Source: JACMQX01 sp044225675 (lineage in GTDB: Bacteria; Pseudomonadota; Gammaproteobacteria; Burkholderiales; Burkholderiaceae_C). From it: a stretch of 64,000 nucleotides of DNA. The notes below the pieces were generated by a model. It made no database searches. It worked only from the letters and a program-made list of their open reading frames with translations, and was not told the DNA's origin. Within the stretch, counting starts at the first letter, position 1; each line of letters opens with the position of its first letter. Below, piece after piece: positions 51,220 through 59,345 of the stretch. The position numbers and the translations under genes are program-made. Location: NCBI GenBank assembly GCA_044225675.1, contig JBGAIH010000022.1, positions 23,011-87,010 on the forward strand. The letters are read 5' to 3'.

Positions 51220-52563
51220 ATGATAAACCCTGATGCTCCGCGCATAACCGCCCTGCGCGTCATCCCCGTGGCCGGCCATGACGGCATGCTCATGAACCTG
51301 AGCGGCGCCCACGGCCCCTTCTTCACGCGCAACCTCGTGCTGCTGACCGACAGCGCCGGCCGCACCGGCGTCGGCGAAGTGCCCGGCGGCGAAAAGATCC
51401 GCAAGACCCTGGAGGACGCGGCGCCCCTGGTCGTCGGCCAGCCGCTCGGACAATGGAACGCGATCCTCAACGCCATGCGCACGGCGTTTGCCGAGCGCGA
51501 CAGCGCGGGTCGCGGCAACCAGACCTTCGATCTGCGCGTGGCCATCCACGCCGTCACCGCGGTCGAAAGCGCGCTGCTGGACCTGCTCGGCCAGTTCCTG
51601 GGCGTGCCCGTTGCGGCGCTGCTCGGCGAAGGCCAGCAGCGCACGCAGGTCGCGATGCTCGGCTACCTGTTCTACGTCGGCGACCGCAAGAAGACCGACC
51701 TGCCCTACCGCGCGCCCGGCGACGAGCCGGCCGACGCCGATGACTGGCAGCGGCTGCGCCACGAGACGGCGATGGATGCGCGCGGCATCGTGCGCCTGGC
51801 CGAGGCAGCCTATGCGCGCTATGGCTTCAAGGACTTCAAGCTCAAGGGCGGCGTGCTGCGCGGCGAGGAGGAGATGGAGGCCATCACCGCGCTGGCCGAG
51901 CGCTTCCCGGATGCCCGCATCACCCTCGACCCCAATGGCGGCTGGCTGCTGAAGGATGCGATTCGCATCTGCCAGGGCCGGGGCGACGTGCTGGCCTATG
52001 CCGAAGACCCCTGCGGCGCCGAAGGCGTGTTCTCCGGCCGCGAGGTGATGGCCGAGTTCCGCCGCGCCACCGGCCTGCCGACGGCCACCAACATGATCGC
52101 CACCGACTGGCGCGAGCTGCAGCATGCGATCTCGCTGCAGTCGGTCGACATTCCGCTGGCCGACCCGCATTTCTGGACGATGCAGGGCAGCGTGCGCGTG
52201 GCGCAGATGTGCCAGACCTGGGGGCTGACCTGGGGCTCGCACTCGAACAATCACTTCGACGTGTCGCTCGCGATGTTCACCCACGTCGCCGCCGCCGCGC
52301 CGGGCCGCGTCACCGCCATCGACACCCACTGGATCTGGCAGGACGGCCAGCGCCTCACCCGGGAGCCCCTGCGCATCGAAGGCGGCCTGGTGACCGTGCC
52401 GGCCAGGCCGGGCCTGGGCATCGAACTGGACATGGCCGCCGTCGAGCAGGCGCATCAGCTGTACCTGCAGAAGGGCCTGGGCGCGCGCGACGATGCCCTG
52501 GCCATGCAGTACCTCATTCCGGGCTGGAAATTCAACAACAAGATGCCCTGCATGGTGCGCTGA
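51220..52563 (+). CDS. gudD: Glucarate dehydratase
   Basis: The 447-residue enolase-superfamily protein matches canonical GudD in length (Escherichia coli 446). It has the DFKLKGG acid/base Lys motif, TLDPNGGW, YAEDPCGAEG, ATNMIATDW and the catalytic His in WGSHSNNHFDVSL. It dehydrates D-glucarate to 5-keto-4-deoxy-D-glucarate. It follows the GntR gene in the rightward arm, with a Bug protein and a Gfo/Idh/MocA enzyme downstream. Confidence 0.94.
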   Translation: MINPDAPRITALRVIPVAGHDGMLMNLSGAHGPFFTRNLVLLTDSAGRTGVGEVPGGEKIRKTLEDAAPLVVGQPLGQWNAILNAMRTAFAERDSAGRGNQTFDLRVAIHAVTAVESALLDLLGQFLGVPVAALLGEGQQRTQVAMLGYLFYVGDRKKTDLPYRAPGDEPADADDWQRLRHETAMDARGIVRLAEAAYARYGFKDFKLKGGVLRGEEEMEAITALAERFPDARITLDPNGGWLLKDAIRICQGRGDVLAYAEDPCGAEGVFSGREVMAEFRRATGLPTATNMIATDWRELQHAISLQSVDIPLADPHFWTMQGSVRVAQMCQTWGLTWGSHSNNHFDVSLAMFTHVAAAAPGRVTAIDTHWIWQDGQRLTREPLRIEGGLVTVPARPGLGIELDMAAVEQAHQLYLQKGLGARDDALAMQYLIPGWKFNNKMPCMVR

Positions 52564-52640
52564 GCGCGCACCCCGAGGACCGCCCGGAAAGCCGCCGCGC
52601 CCTTTTCTTCCACCATCGCAACGTTCAGAGGAGACAAGCC

Positions 52641-53627
52641 ATGAAACGCCGCACACTCATCCAGTCCGCCCTGGTCTCCACGGCCGCCGCCGCGGGCGCC
52701 CTCGCGCTGCCCGCCTGGGCGCAGGACAAATGGCCGTCCAAGGCCATCACCTACATCGTGCCCTTTCCGGCCGGCGGCACGACCGACATCCTGGCGCGGC
52801 TGATCTCGCAGAAGCTCGGCCCGGTGCTGGGGCAGACCCTGGTGATCGACAACAAGGGCGGTGCCGGCGGCAGCGTCGGCAGCGAGATCGCCTCGCGCGC
52901 ACCGGCCGACGGCTACACCATCGTCGGCGGCACCATCAGCTCGCATGCGATCAACGTGAGCCTGTACCCGAAGCTCGGCTACGACCCGATCAAGTCGTTC
53001 ACGCCGATCGCACTGATCGGCTCGAACCCGGTGATGCTCGTCGTGGGCGAGAAGAGCCCCTACAAGACGCTGCAGGACGTGCTCAATGCCGCCAAGGCCA
53101 AGCCCGGCGTGCTGACGGCGGCGTCGGCCGGCAGTGGCACGTCGCAGCACATGGCGCTCGAACTGATGGCCTTCAGGTCGGGCACCAAGTTCATCCACGT
53201 GCCCTACAAGGGCAGCGGCCCGGCCATCCAGGACGTGATCGGCGGCCAGGTCGACATGATGTTCGACACCTCGGTCGTGGCGGGCCAGCACATCAACAGT
53301 GGCAAGCTGCGCGCCCTCGCGGTGAGTTCGGCCAAGCGGCTCGAAGCCTTCCCCAACGTCCCGACGGTGGCCGAGGCTGGCGTGCCGGGCTTCGAGGTGG
53401 TGAGCTGGCAGGGCATCTTCGTGCCCGCCGGCACGCCCCGGCCCATCGTCGACCGCCTCCATGACGAGGTGCTCAAGATCCTGCAGACCCCCGAGATGCA
53501 GGACCGGCTGAAGACCCTGGGCATGCAGGGCTCGACGATGACGGTGGCCCAGGTCAGCGAATTCCAGAAGAACGAGGTGGACAAATGGGCACAGGTCGTC
53601 AAGGCCGCGAACATCAAGGTCGATTGA
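52641..53627 (+). CDS. Bug/TctC-family solute-binding protein
   Basis: The 328-residue protein has a signal peptide (1-27, ending PAWAQD) and Bug motifs ITYIVPFPAGGTTDILAR, VIDNKGGAGGSVGSE and TAASAGSGTSQHMALE. AGAGGAG precedes the ATG at 52641. Its place in the gudD operon suggests it binds an aldarate or uronate. It has no membrane partner here; the TRAP system on the other arm is a different type. Confidence 0.92.
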   Translation: MKRRTLIQSALVSTAAAAGALALPAWAQDKWPSKAITYIVPFPAGGTTDILARLISQKLGPVLGQTLVIDNKGGAGGSVGSEIASRAPADGYTIVGGTISSHAINVSLYPKLGYDPIKSFTPIALIGSNPVMLVVGEKSPYKTLQDVLNAAKAKPGVLTAASAGSGTSQHMALELMAFRSGTKFIHVPYKGSGPAIQDVIGGQVDMMFDTSVVAGQHINSGKLRALAVSSAKRLEAFPNVPTVAEAGVPGFEVVSWQGIFVPAGTPRPIVDRLHDEVLKILQTPEMQDRLKTLGMQGSTMTVAQVSEFQKNEVDKWAQVVKAANIKVD

Positions 53628-53715
53628 TCCGGCCGGAAAAGAGCCGGCGTGCAAGGGCTCAGGAGCCGGGCAGGCTGGGCGCCCATGCCGACACAGGCGC
53701 CGTGAAAGGAAGCGA

Positions 53716-54726
53716 ATGCAAGTCGCGGTGATCGGCGCCGGCTTTGCTGCGCGTCCCCACCTGCTGAGCCTGGCCGATCTGGCCGGCGAAGTGCAGGTGG
53801 CCTGGCTCCATGGGCGAACGCCCGAGCGCCTGCAGGCGGCCGCGCGCACGCTGCCGGTGCCCGCAGGCACGCGCCTGACCTCGCGCCTCGATGACATTCT
53901 TGACGATCCGCAGGTCACGGCGGTGATCGTGCTCACGCCGCCCAATGCGCACCTTGACGTGGTGCGCCGCGCTGCCGAGGCCGGCAAGCATGTGCTGGTC
54001 GAAAAGCCGCTGGAGGTAAACCTGCAGCGTGCCGAAGAGGTGGTCGCGGTGTGCGCGCGCCACGGTGTTCGCCTGGCCGTGATGCTGCAGCACCGCATGC
54101 GCGAGGCGGCCGTCGCGCTGCGCCAGCGCATGGCCAGCGGCGAGCTGGGCACGCTGGTGAGCGCATCGGCCACGGCCCGCTGGTGGCGGCCGCAAAGCTA
54201 CTACGACGAGCCGGGGCGCGGCACGCTGGCTCGCGACGGCGGCGGCGTGCTGATGACGCAAGCCATCCATACGCTCGACCTGCTGCTGAGCTTCACCGGC
54301 ATGCCGGTGCAGGTCATGGGGCTGGCCACCACCAGTCCGGTGCACCGCATGGAAGCCGAAGACACCGCCGCTGCGCTGCTGCGCTTTGCAGGCGGCGCCA
54401 TCGGCACCATCGAGGCGACCACCGCCGCCTACCCGGGCTTTGCCGAGCGCATTGCACTGAACTTCACCTGCGGCACGGCCACACTCGAAGGCGGCGTGCT
54501 CACCGGCGAACTGATGGACGGCACGCGCTTTTCGGCAGGCCAGGCCCAGGGCAGCGGCGCCGGCGCGAACATCATGGCCTTCGACCATGATGCGCATCGC
54601 TTCGTGATCGCCGATTTCGTGGCAGCCATCCGCGAGGGCCGCGAGCCGCTGGTCTCGGGCCGCTCGGGCCTCGATGCACAGCGCCTGATCGACCGGATCA
54701 TGGCCTCGGCCCGGCAGGCCGGCTGA
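53716..54726 (+). CDS. Gfo/Idh/MocA-family oxidoreductase
   Basis: The 336-residue dehydrogenase has an N-terminal NAD(P) Rossmann motif (VIGAGFAARPHL, residues 5-16), the family EKPLEVN motif and GVLMTQAIHTLDLL with the catalytic His. It lies after gudD and the Bug gene and may act on a sugar acid. Convergent with the next gene (12 bases). Confidence 0.85.
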   Translation: MQVAVIGAGFAARPHLLSLADLAGEVQVAWLHGRTPERLQAAARTLPVPAGTRLTSRLDDILDDPQVTAVIVLTPPNAHLDVVRRAAEAGKHVLVEKPLEVNLQRAEEVVAVCARHGVRLAVMLQHRMREAAVALRQRMASGELGTLVSASATARWWRPQSYYDEPGRGTLARDGGGVLMTQAIHTLDLLLSFTGMPVQVMGLATTSPVHRMEAEDTAAALLRFAGGAIGTIEATTAAYPGFAERIALNFTCGTATLEGGVLTGELMDGTRFSAGQAQGSGAGANIMAFDHDAHRFVIADFVAAIREGREPLVSGRSGLDAQRLIDRIMASARQAG

Positions 54727-54738
54727 GGCCTCCCCGGC

Positions 54739-55368
54739 TCAGTCCCGGCGCAGGACCCCGAAGGCGAAGCTGCGGCCGTAGCCCTGGCGAAAGGCCAGGT
54801 GGATCCAGGTCATGGCGAACGCCTCGAGGTAGCGCGCGGCCAGCAGCGGGCCCATGTCCACGGCGTCGAATCCGATCAGGGTGGCCAGCGCCATCACCCG
54901 TTGCCGTGCCTGGGCGTCGTCGCCGCACACCGGCATGAAAGGGACGCCGCCGGGGTAGCTCGCGTCGGCCATGTTTTCGGCACCCGTGGTGTTGAAGGCC
55001 TTGACCACCCGCGCGCCTTTTGCCAGCCGCGCCAGTTCCTCGGCGCCCGAGGTCGTGGTGCCCAGTGACAGCCCGGCCAGGCCGGGCAGCAGCGGATTGG
55101 TCGCATCGACCAGGATGCGTCCCTGCCAGTCAGGCACGCTGCCGGCGACCGCTGCGACCGCAGCATGCGGGACCGCCAGGATGACCGTGTCGCTTGCTTC
55201 GATGGCCTCGACGGTGGTGACGCCGCGCGCCGCCGGTCCCAACCGGCCGACCGCCTCGGCGTACTTCGCGGGATCAGGCACGCCCAGCATGACGCGTTCG
55301 CCACGGCGCACGAAGGCGCCGGCCAGGGCCATGCCGACGTTGCCGGCACCGATGATGGAAATGCTCAT
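54739..55368 (-). CDS. NAD(P)-binding oxidoreductase, F420-dependent reductase-like
   Basis: The 209-residue protein has the N-terminal motif ISIIGAGNVGMALAGAF (4-20), DATNPLLPG and VKAFNTTGAENM, the pattern of NADPH:F420 reductase-like proteins that in non-F420 bacteria act on other hydrides. The start is the ATG at 55368. It is the last gene of a three-gene leftward set with an alpha/beta hydrolase and a DJ-1/PfpI protein. Confidence 0.82.
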   Translation of the reverse strand: MSISIIGAGNVGMALAGAFVRRGERVMLGVPDPAKYAEAVGRLGPAARGVTTVEAIEASDTVILAVPHAAVAAVAGSVPDWQGRILVDATNPLLPGLAGLSLGTTTSGAEELARLAKGARVVKAFNTTGAENMADASYPGGVPFMPVCGDDAQARQRVMALATLIGFDAVDMGPLLAARYLEAFAMTWIHLAFRQGYGRSFAFGVLRRD

Positions 55369-55403
55369 GGGAATCTCCTTGGATGTCGAAATGAGGCCGC
55401 CCC

Positions 55404-56252
55404 TCAGCGCCGCGCCGCGTCGGCGATCAGTCGCGCCAGCTCGACCGGCCGCGTCAGCATCGGACTGTGCGAGGTGTCGAGCACATGCGCCTGCTGCACC
55501 CCGCCGGCTGCCGACACCATGGCCTGCTGAAGGCCGTGGGAGACCGCGAGGTCCTGGCGCGTGTGCACATAGATGCGCGCCACGCTGCCGAAGTTGGCGG
55601 CTGTCAGCGTGACGGGCGTGGCCATCGGCGGCACCGCCTCGGCCTTGTGCGTCTGCCGCAGCAGTTGCTGGTCGGCGGCGGAGCAGTCGGCGCAAAACAC
55701 CTCGGCAATCCCCTCCTCCCGGATCCAGGCCGGGCTGTAGGCCTTCGGGTCGGCCTGCGTCCAGTACTTGCCGACGCGGCTGTCCTTGTCGGTCATGGCC
55801 AGCTTGTACAGGCTGTCGCCACTTTGCGGCAGGTACGCGGCCACGTAGACCAGGTTGGCAATGCGGGCCGGCTCGCGTTCGGCCAGTGCCGAAATCACAA
55901 TCCCCGCCATGCTGTGCCCGACGACCGTGGCCTGCCCCTGAGCCGGCAAGGCCGCCTGCACGGCCTTGACATAGGCGTCGAGGCTGAGCTGCCCCGCTGG
56001 CGTGGTGTCCCGTCCATGGCCGGGAAGCTCCACCGCCGTCACGGCAAGGCCCTGGGCCCGAAGTTCGACGGTGACACGGTCCCACGCAGCGGCGCCCATC
56101 CAGGCGCCATGCACGAGGATCACGGGCCGTCCTGCGCCGACTTGGGCCGTCGGGTTGGCCTGCATGGGCTGAGAGGGGGAGCTGGCGCAGCCTGCCAGCG
56201 TCAGCGCGACAGCGAGCGCCGCTGTGGCCTGGAGCAAGTTTCGGAGTTTCAT
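55404..56252 (-). CDS. Lipoprotein alpha/beta hydrolase
   Basis: The 282-residue protein has a lipobox LAGC with Cys22 and an esterase fold: oxyanion HGAW (about 49-52), nucleophile Ser114 in GHSMAG and a late His in DTSHSPML. The sequence is close to the salicylate esterase/hydroxynitrile-lyase type branch of alpha/beta hydrolases. It would be anchored on the periplasmic face of a membrane. The substrate is unknown. Confidence 0.85.
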   Translation of the reverse strand: MKLRNLLQATAALAVALTLAGCASSPSQPMQANPTAQVGAGRPVILVHGAWMGAAAWDRVTVELRAQGLAVTAVELPGHGRDTTPAGQLSLDAYVKAVQAALPAQGQATVVGHSMAGIVISALAEREPARIANLVYVAAYLPQSGDSLYKLAMTDKDSRVGKYWTQADPKAYSPAWIREEGIAEVFCADCSAADQQLLRQTHKAEAVPPMATPVTLTAANFGSVARIYVHTRQDLAVSHGLQQAMVSAAGGVQQAHVLDTSHSPMLTRPVELARLIADAARR

Positions 56253-56297
56253 GGAAGTTCCTGGGAGTTGAATGGATTGAAGGATCGAGCCGGCCGC

Positions 56298-57068
56298 TCA
56301 GCGGCCGAGCGCCTCGACCACGAGACGGGCCGTTTCCTCGCCCGAGAAGTTCTGCTGGCCGGTCACGAGGTTGCCGTCGCGGACCGCAAAGCCCCGCCAC
56401 AGACCGGCCTGCACATAGTTGGCGCCGATCGCCTTGAGGCGGTCCTCGATCCGCCACGGCATGACGTGCCGGTCGCGCGGGATGAGGCCCAGGCTCCAGA
56501 CCGCGTTATCGGCGAAATCCTCTTCGCAATTGGCAAAGCCAGTGACGGTCCGACCCTTGGCGATCAGTTCGCCGTCCGCGCCGCGCGCCCAAGCCAGCAC
56601 GGCCACCCCGTGGCACAGCGCCGCAGCCACCTTGCCGGCCGCATGGAATGCGGCGAACTTGCTGTGCAGGTCGGTCGCCTGCTCGAAGCTGAACATGGGC
56701 GACTGGCCGCCGGCCACGACGATGGCGTCAAAGGCCGCCACATCGAGGTCAGCCACCCTGCCGGTGGCGTCCACCAGCGCGCGCAACTCGGGCGTATGGA
56801 TGAAGCCCTGGCTGATCAGGTCGCTGCGGCTGTAGCCGCTCGCGTCGTTGGGGTCGCTCATCGCATCGGCCTGGCAGGCGCCGCCGTCCGGGCTGAACAA
56901 GGCCAGCTCATACCCGGCCTCGGTGAACACGTGGTACGGGTGGGTCAGCTCGCTCCACCAGAAGCCCACGGGCCAGCCGGTGGTGGTGGAGATGGCGGGG
57001 TTGGCCAGCACGATGGCGATGCGCTTCTTCGCCGCAGGGCGCAGCACGTTGGGGTCCTTGAGACTCAT
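56298..57068 (-). CDS. DJ-1/PfpI-family protein (Hsp31-like)
   Basis: The 256-residue protein has the DJ-1/PfpI fold with nucleophile Cys152 in ALCHGVAVL, an acidic residue near the start (WWSELTHPY, Glu40) and the DAIVVAGGQSPM strand. Hsp31-type members act as glyoxalase III or deglycase. It is first in a leftward operon with the hydrolase and the oxidoreductase and divergent from a LysR gene, suggesting a response to reactive carbonyl or electrophile stress. Confidence 0.85.
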   Translation of the reverse strand: MSLKDPNVLRPAAKKRIAIVLANPAISTTTGWPVGFWWSELTHPYHVFTEAGYELALFSPDGGACQADAMSDPNDASGYSRSDLISQGFIHTPELRALVDATGRVADLDVAAFDAIVVAGGQSPMFSFEQATDLHSKFAAFHAAGKVAAALCHGVAVLAWARGADGELIAKGRTVTGFANCEEDFADNAVWSLGLIPRDRHVMPWRIEDRLKAIGANYVQAGLWRGFAVRDGNLVTGQQNFSGEETARLVVEALGR

Positions 57069-57179
57069 GGAGTGACTTTCGAAAAGGAGAAAGGGTTGAC
57101 GACGGACCGGAGTGTGATACTTTTCGGCTAGCTAAAAAATCCACGTCAAAGCGACTGTCTGTTGCCGCAACCATCAACA
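57069..57179. promoter_or_regulatory. Divergent promoter region of the LysR and DJ-1 genes
   Basis: TTGACG (57096-57101) and TACTTT (57118-57123) are 16 bases apart and could drive the LysR gene. Overlapping them is TTTTCGGCTAGCTAAAAA (about 57121-57138), a symmetric A/T-flanked GCTAGC core suited to a LysR dimer. Confidence 0.4.
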
Positions 57180-58103
57180 ATGGACCTCTCCTCTCTCCAG
57201 GCCTTCGTCAAGGTGGTGCAGACCGGCAGCTTCACGCGGGCGGCCGACGCGCTGGCCACGCAGAAGGCGCATCTGTCGCGCGTGGTCAGCCAACTCGAGA
57301 AGGAACTGGGCGTGCGACTGCTGGAGCGCACCACCCGGGCGCTGTCGCTCACCGAGATCGGCCGCGAATTCTTCGAACGGGCGGTGGGCATCCTCGCCTC
57401 GGTCGAGGACGCTCAGCGCGCGGTGCAGAAGGCCCAGGGCGAGCCGCGCGGCACGCTGAGGCTCACCTGCGGCGTGGAGTTCGGCATGATCGCCGTGAGC
57501 GGCTGGATCGACCGGTATCTGGAACACCACGCCGACGTCCGGGTGGACGCCGACTTCACCAGCCGCGTGGTGGACATCGTGCACGAGGGTTTCGATCTGG
57601 CCATTCGCGTGGGAGCGCTGGCCGATTCCACGCTCACGGCAAGGCGGCTGGGCGAGTTGCGCTATGCCCTGTTCGCTGCCCCTTCCTACCTTGCCCGTCG
57701 CGGCGTCCCGGATCATCCCGACGAACTGAGCCGGCATGACCTTCTGGCGTTTTCCGGCGGTGCGTCGGCCGACGCCTGGGATCTCTCGCGCGAAGGGCAG
57801 GCAGCGCGGGTTCCCTTGCAGCCCCGGCTCAAGGCGAACAATGTGTTCGCGATCCGCGACGCTGCGGTGCGCGGGCGCGGCATCGCGCTGCTGCCCTGGA
57901 TCGTCGCGTCACCGCCGGTGCGCGACGGCCAACTGACCGAAGTGCTGCATGGCTGGTCGCGCGCCGCCGTGCCGGTCTACGCGGTGTTCGCGAGCGCCCG
58001 CTACCTCACCCCCAAGGTCCGCGCGTTCATCGACCTCGCAGCCTCCGCCATGGCCGATGGCGAAGGCGACGCGCCGCCCACCGGCGTCTCACGCACAGCT
58101 TGA
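57180..58103 (+). CDS. LysR-family regulator
   Basis: The 307-residue protein has the winged helix (MDLSSLQAFVKVVQTGSFTRAA, then HLSRVVSQLEKELG) and the effector domain. The sequence is of the CrgA/AaeR-like group. The ATG at 57180 is the family start. It is divergent from the DJ-1 operon and probably regulates it. Confidence 0.88.
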   Translation: MDLSSLQAFVKVVQTGSFTRAADALATQKAHLSRVVSQLEKELGVRLLERTTRALSLTEIGREFFERAVGILASVEDAQRAVQKAQGEPRGTLRLTCGVEFGMIAVSGWIDRYLEHHADVRVDADFTSRVVDIVHEGFDLAIRVGALADSTLTARRLGELRYALFAAPSYLARRGVPDHPDELSRHDLLAFSGGASADAWDLSREGQAARVPLQPRLKANNVFAIRDAAVRGRGIALLPWIVASPPVRDGQLTEVLHGWSRAAVPVYAVFASARYLTPKVRAFIDLAASAMADGEGDAPPTGVSRTA

Positions 58104-58299
58104 TCCGCAGCGACGCGGCGGGGGCCTTGGGTGCCGGCAAGCCCACTGCGGCCCGATGGGGCCTGACGGGGCCTTGCCTCCGCAGTGAGGCATGTCTCGA
58201 ACTGACAATCAGTTTTTCTCGAAACTTCCATATTCAATATTCAGGAAAAATACGCCCTATGCGCAGGGACTTGCCTGCGCCCCCTCTTGAAAGGCCGTC
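58104..58299 (+). other. Structured 5' leader of terC
   Basis: CACTGCGG (58144-58151) can pair with CCGCAGTG (58080 plus 100: 58180-58187). GGCAAG (58136-58141) can pair with CTTGCC (58173-58178). The two pairings cross, so they form a pseudoknot or exclude each other. A third hairpin, GCGCAGG-gacttg-CCTGCGC (58261-58280), lies just before the GAAAGG ribosome-binding site. TerC-family genes are often manganese-riboswitch controlled, but I do not see the GGGGAGTA core of yybP-ykoY. Confidence 0.45.
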
Positions 58300-59271
58300 A
58301 TGCAGACCGTTGCTCCCCTGTGGCTCTGGGCCACCTTTGCCGCCATCGTGGTGGTGTCGCTGTTCATCGACTTCGTCGTCCTCAAGAAGCAGGGCGCGCA
58401 TGAGGTCGGTGTCCGTGAAGCGCTGAACTGGTCCATCCTGTGGGTCGCGCTGAGCTTCGTGTTCAACGGCCTGTTCTGGTGGGCGGTGAAGGACACCACG
58501 GGGTCGTCCGAGATCGCGACCACCAAGTCGCTCGAATTCCTCACAGGCTACCTGATCGAGAAGTCGCTCGCGGTCGACAACATCTTCGTGTTCCTGATGA
58601 TCTTCACCTACTTCGCGGTGCCGCCCTCCTTCCAGAAGCGGGTGCTGATGATCGGCATCATCGGCGCCATCGTCCTGCGCACGGTGATGATCCTCGTCGG
58701 CGGCTGGCTGCTCGCCGAGTTCCACTGGGTGCTGTACGTGTTCGGCGCGTTCCTCATCCTCACGGGCCTGAAGATGTGGTGGGCCGCCGGCAAGGAGCCC
58801 AGCCTCGACGACAACCCGGCGCTCAAGCTGCTGCGCCGCGTGATGCCGGTCAGCAAGGGCTTCGACGGCGAGAAGTTCTTCACCGTGGAGAACGGCAAGC
58901 GCCTGGCCACGCCGCTCTTCATGGTGATCTGCCTGGTGGCGCTGACCGACGTGATCTTTGCGGTCGACTCCATCCCGGCGATCTTCGCGATCACCTCCGA
59001 CCCGTTCATCGTGCTCACCAGCAATGTGTTCGCGATCCTGGGCCTGCGCGCCATGTACTTCCTGCTGGCGGCCGTGGCGGCCAAGTTCCACCTGCTCAAC
59101 TACGGGCTGGCGGTGATCCTGGTGTTCATCGGCACCAAGATGTGCCTGATCGACGTCTTCAAGATCCCGGTCGGCGTGTCGCTGGGTGTGGTGGTGGGCA
59201 TCCTGGCCGTGACGATGTGGCTGAGCGTGCGCTCCGCACGGCCCGAGGCGCCCGGGCAGATCAAGGGCTGA
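58300..59271 (+). CDS. TerC-family integral membrane protein
   Basis: The 323-residue protein has about nine membrane helices and the TerC motifs: Asp-rich FIDFVVLKK, LEKSLAVDNIFVFLMIF-like (EKSLAVDN), VALTDVIFAVDSIPAIFAI and GLRAMYFLL. The acidic residues in helices are believed to bind metal ions. Relatives such as Alx export manganese or help metallate exported enzymes. GAAAGG precedes the ATG. Confidence 0.92.
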   Translation: MQTVAPLWLWATFAAIVVVSLFIDFVVLKKQGAHEVGVREALNWSILWVALSFVFNGLFWWAVKDTTGSSEIATTKSLEFLTGYLIEKSLAVDNIFVFLMIFTYFAVPPSFQKRVLMIGIIGAIVLRTVMILVGGWLLAEFHWVLYVFGAFLILTGLKMWWAAGKEPSLDDNPALKLLRRVMPVSKGFDGEKFFTVENGKRLATPLFMVICLVALTDVIFAVDSIPAIFAITSDPFIVLTSNVFAILGLRAMYFLLAAVAAKFHLLNYGLAVILVFIGTKMCLIDVFKIPVGVSLGVVVGILAVTMWLSVRSARPEAPGQIKG

Positions 59272-59324
59272 CGCGGCCGGGGCGACGGGCCTGCGCGGCC
59301 GACCCGGCCCCGCCGCAAACTCAG

Positions 59325-59345
59325 TCCGCAGCCTCAGGCTGCGGA
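59325..59345. terminator. Perfect hairpin at the convergent terC/nhaR end
   Basis: TCCGCAGCC (59325-59333), loop TCA, GGCTGCGGA (59337-59345). The three loop bases are the nhaR stop codon read on the minus strand. With GGCCGGG...CCCGGCC upstream (about 59274-59310) it may end transcription from both sides, although there is no T run. Confidence 0.5.

Noticed and set aside
58104..58299. A yybP-ykoY manganese riboswitch in front of terC
   Set aside because: The GGGGAGTA core and matching loop are not visible, so the region is reported only as a structured leader.
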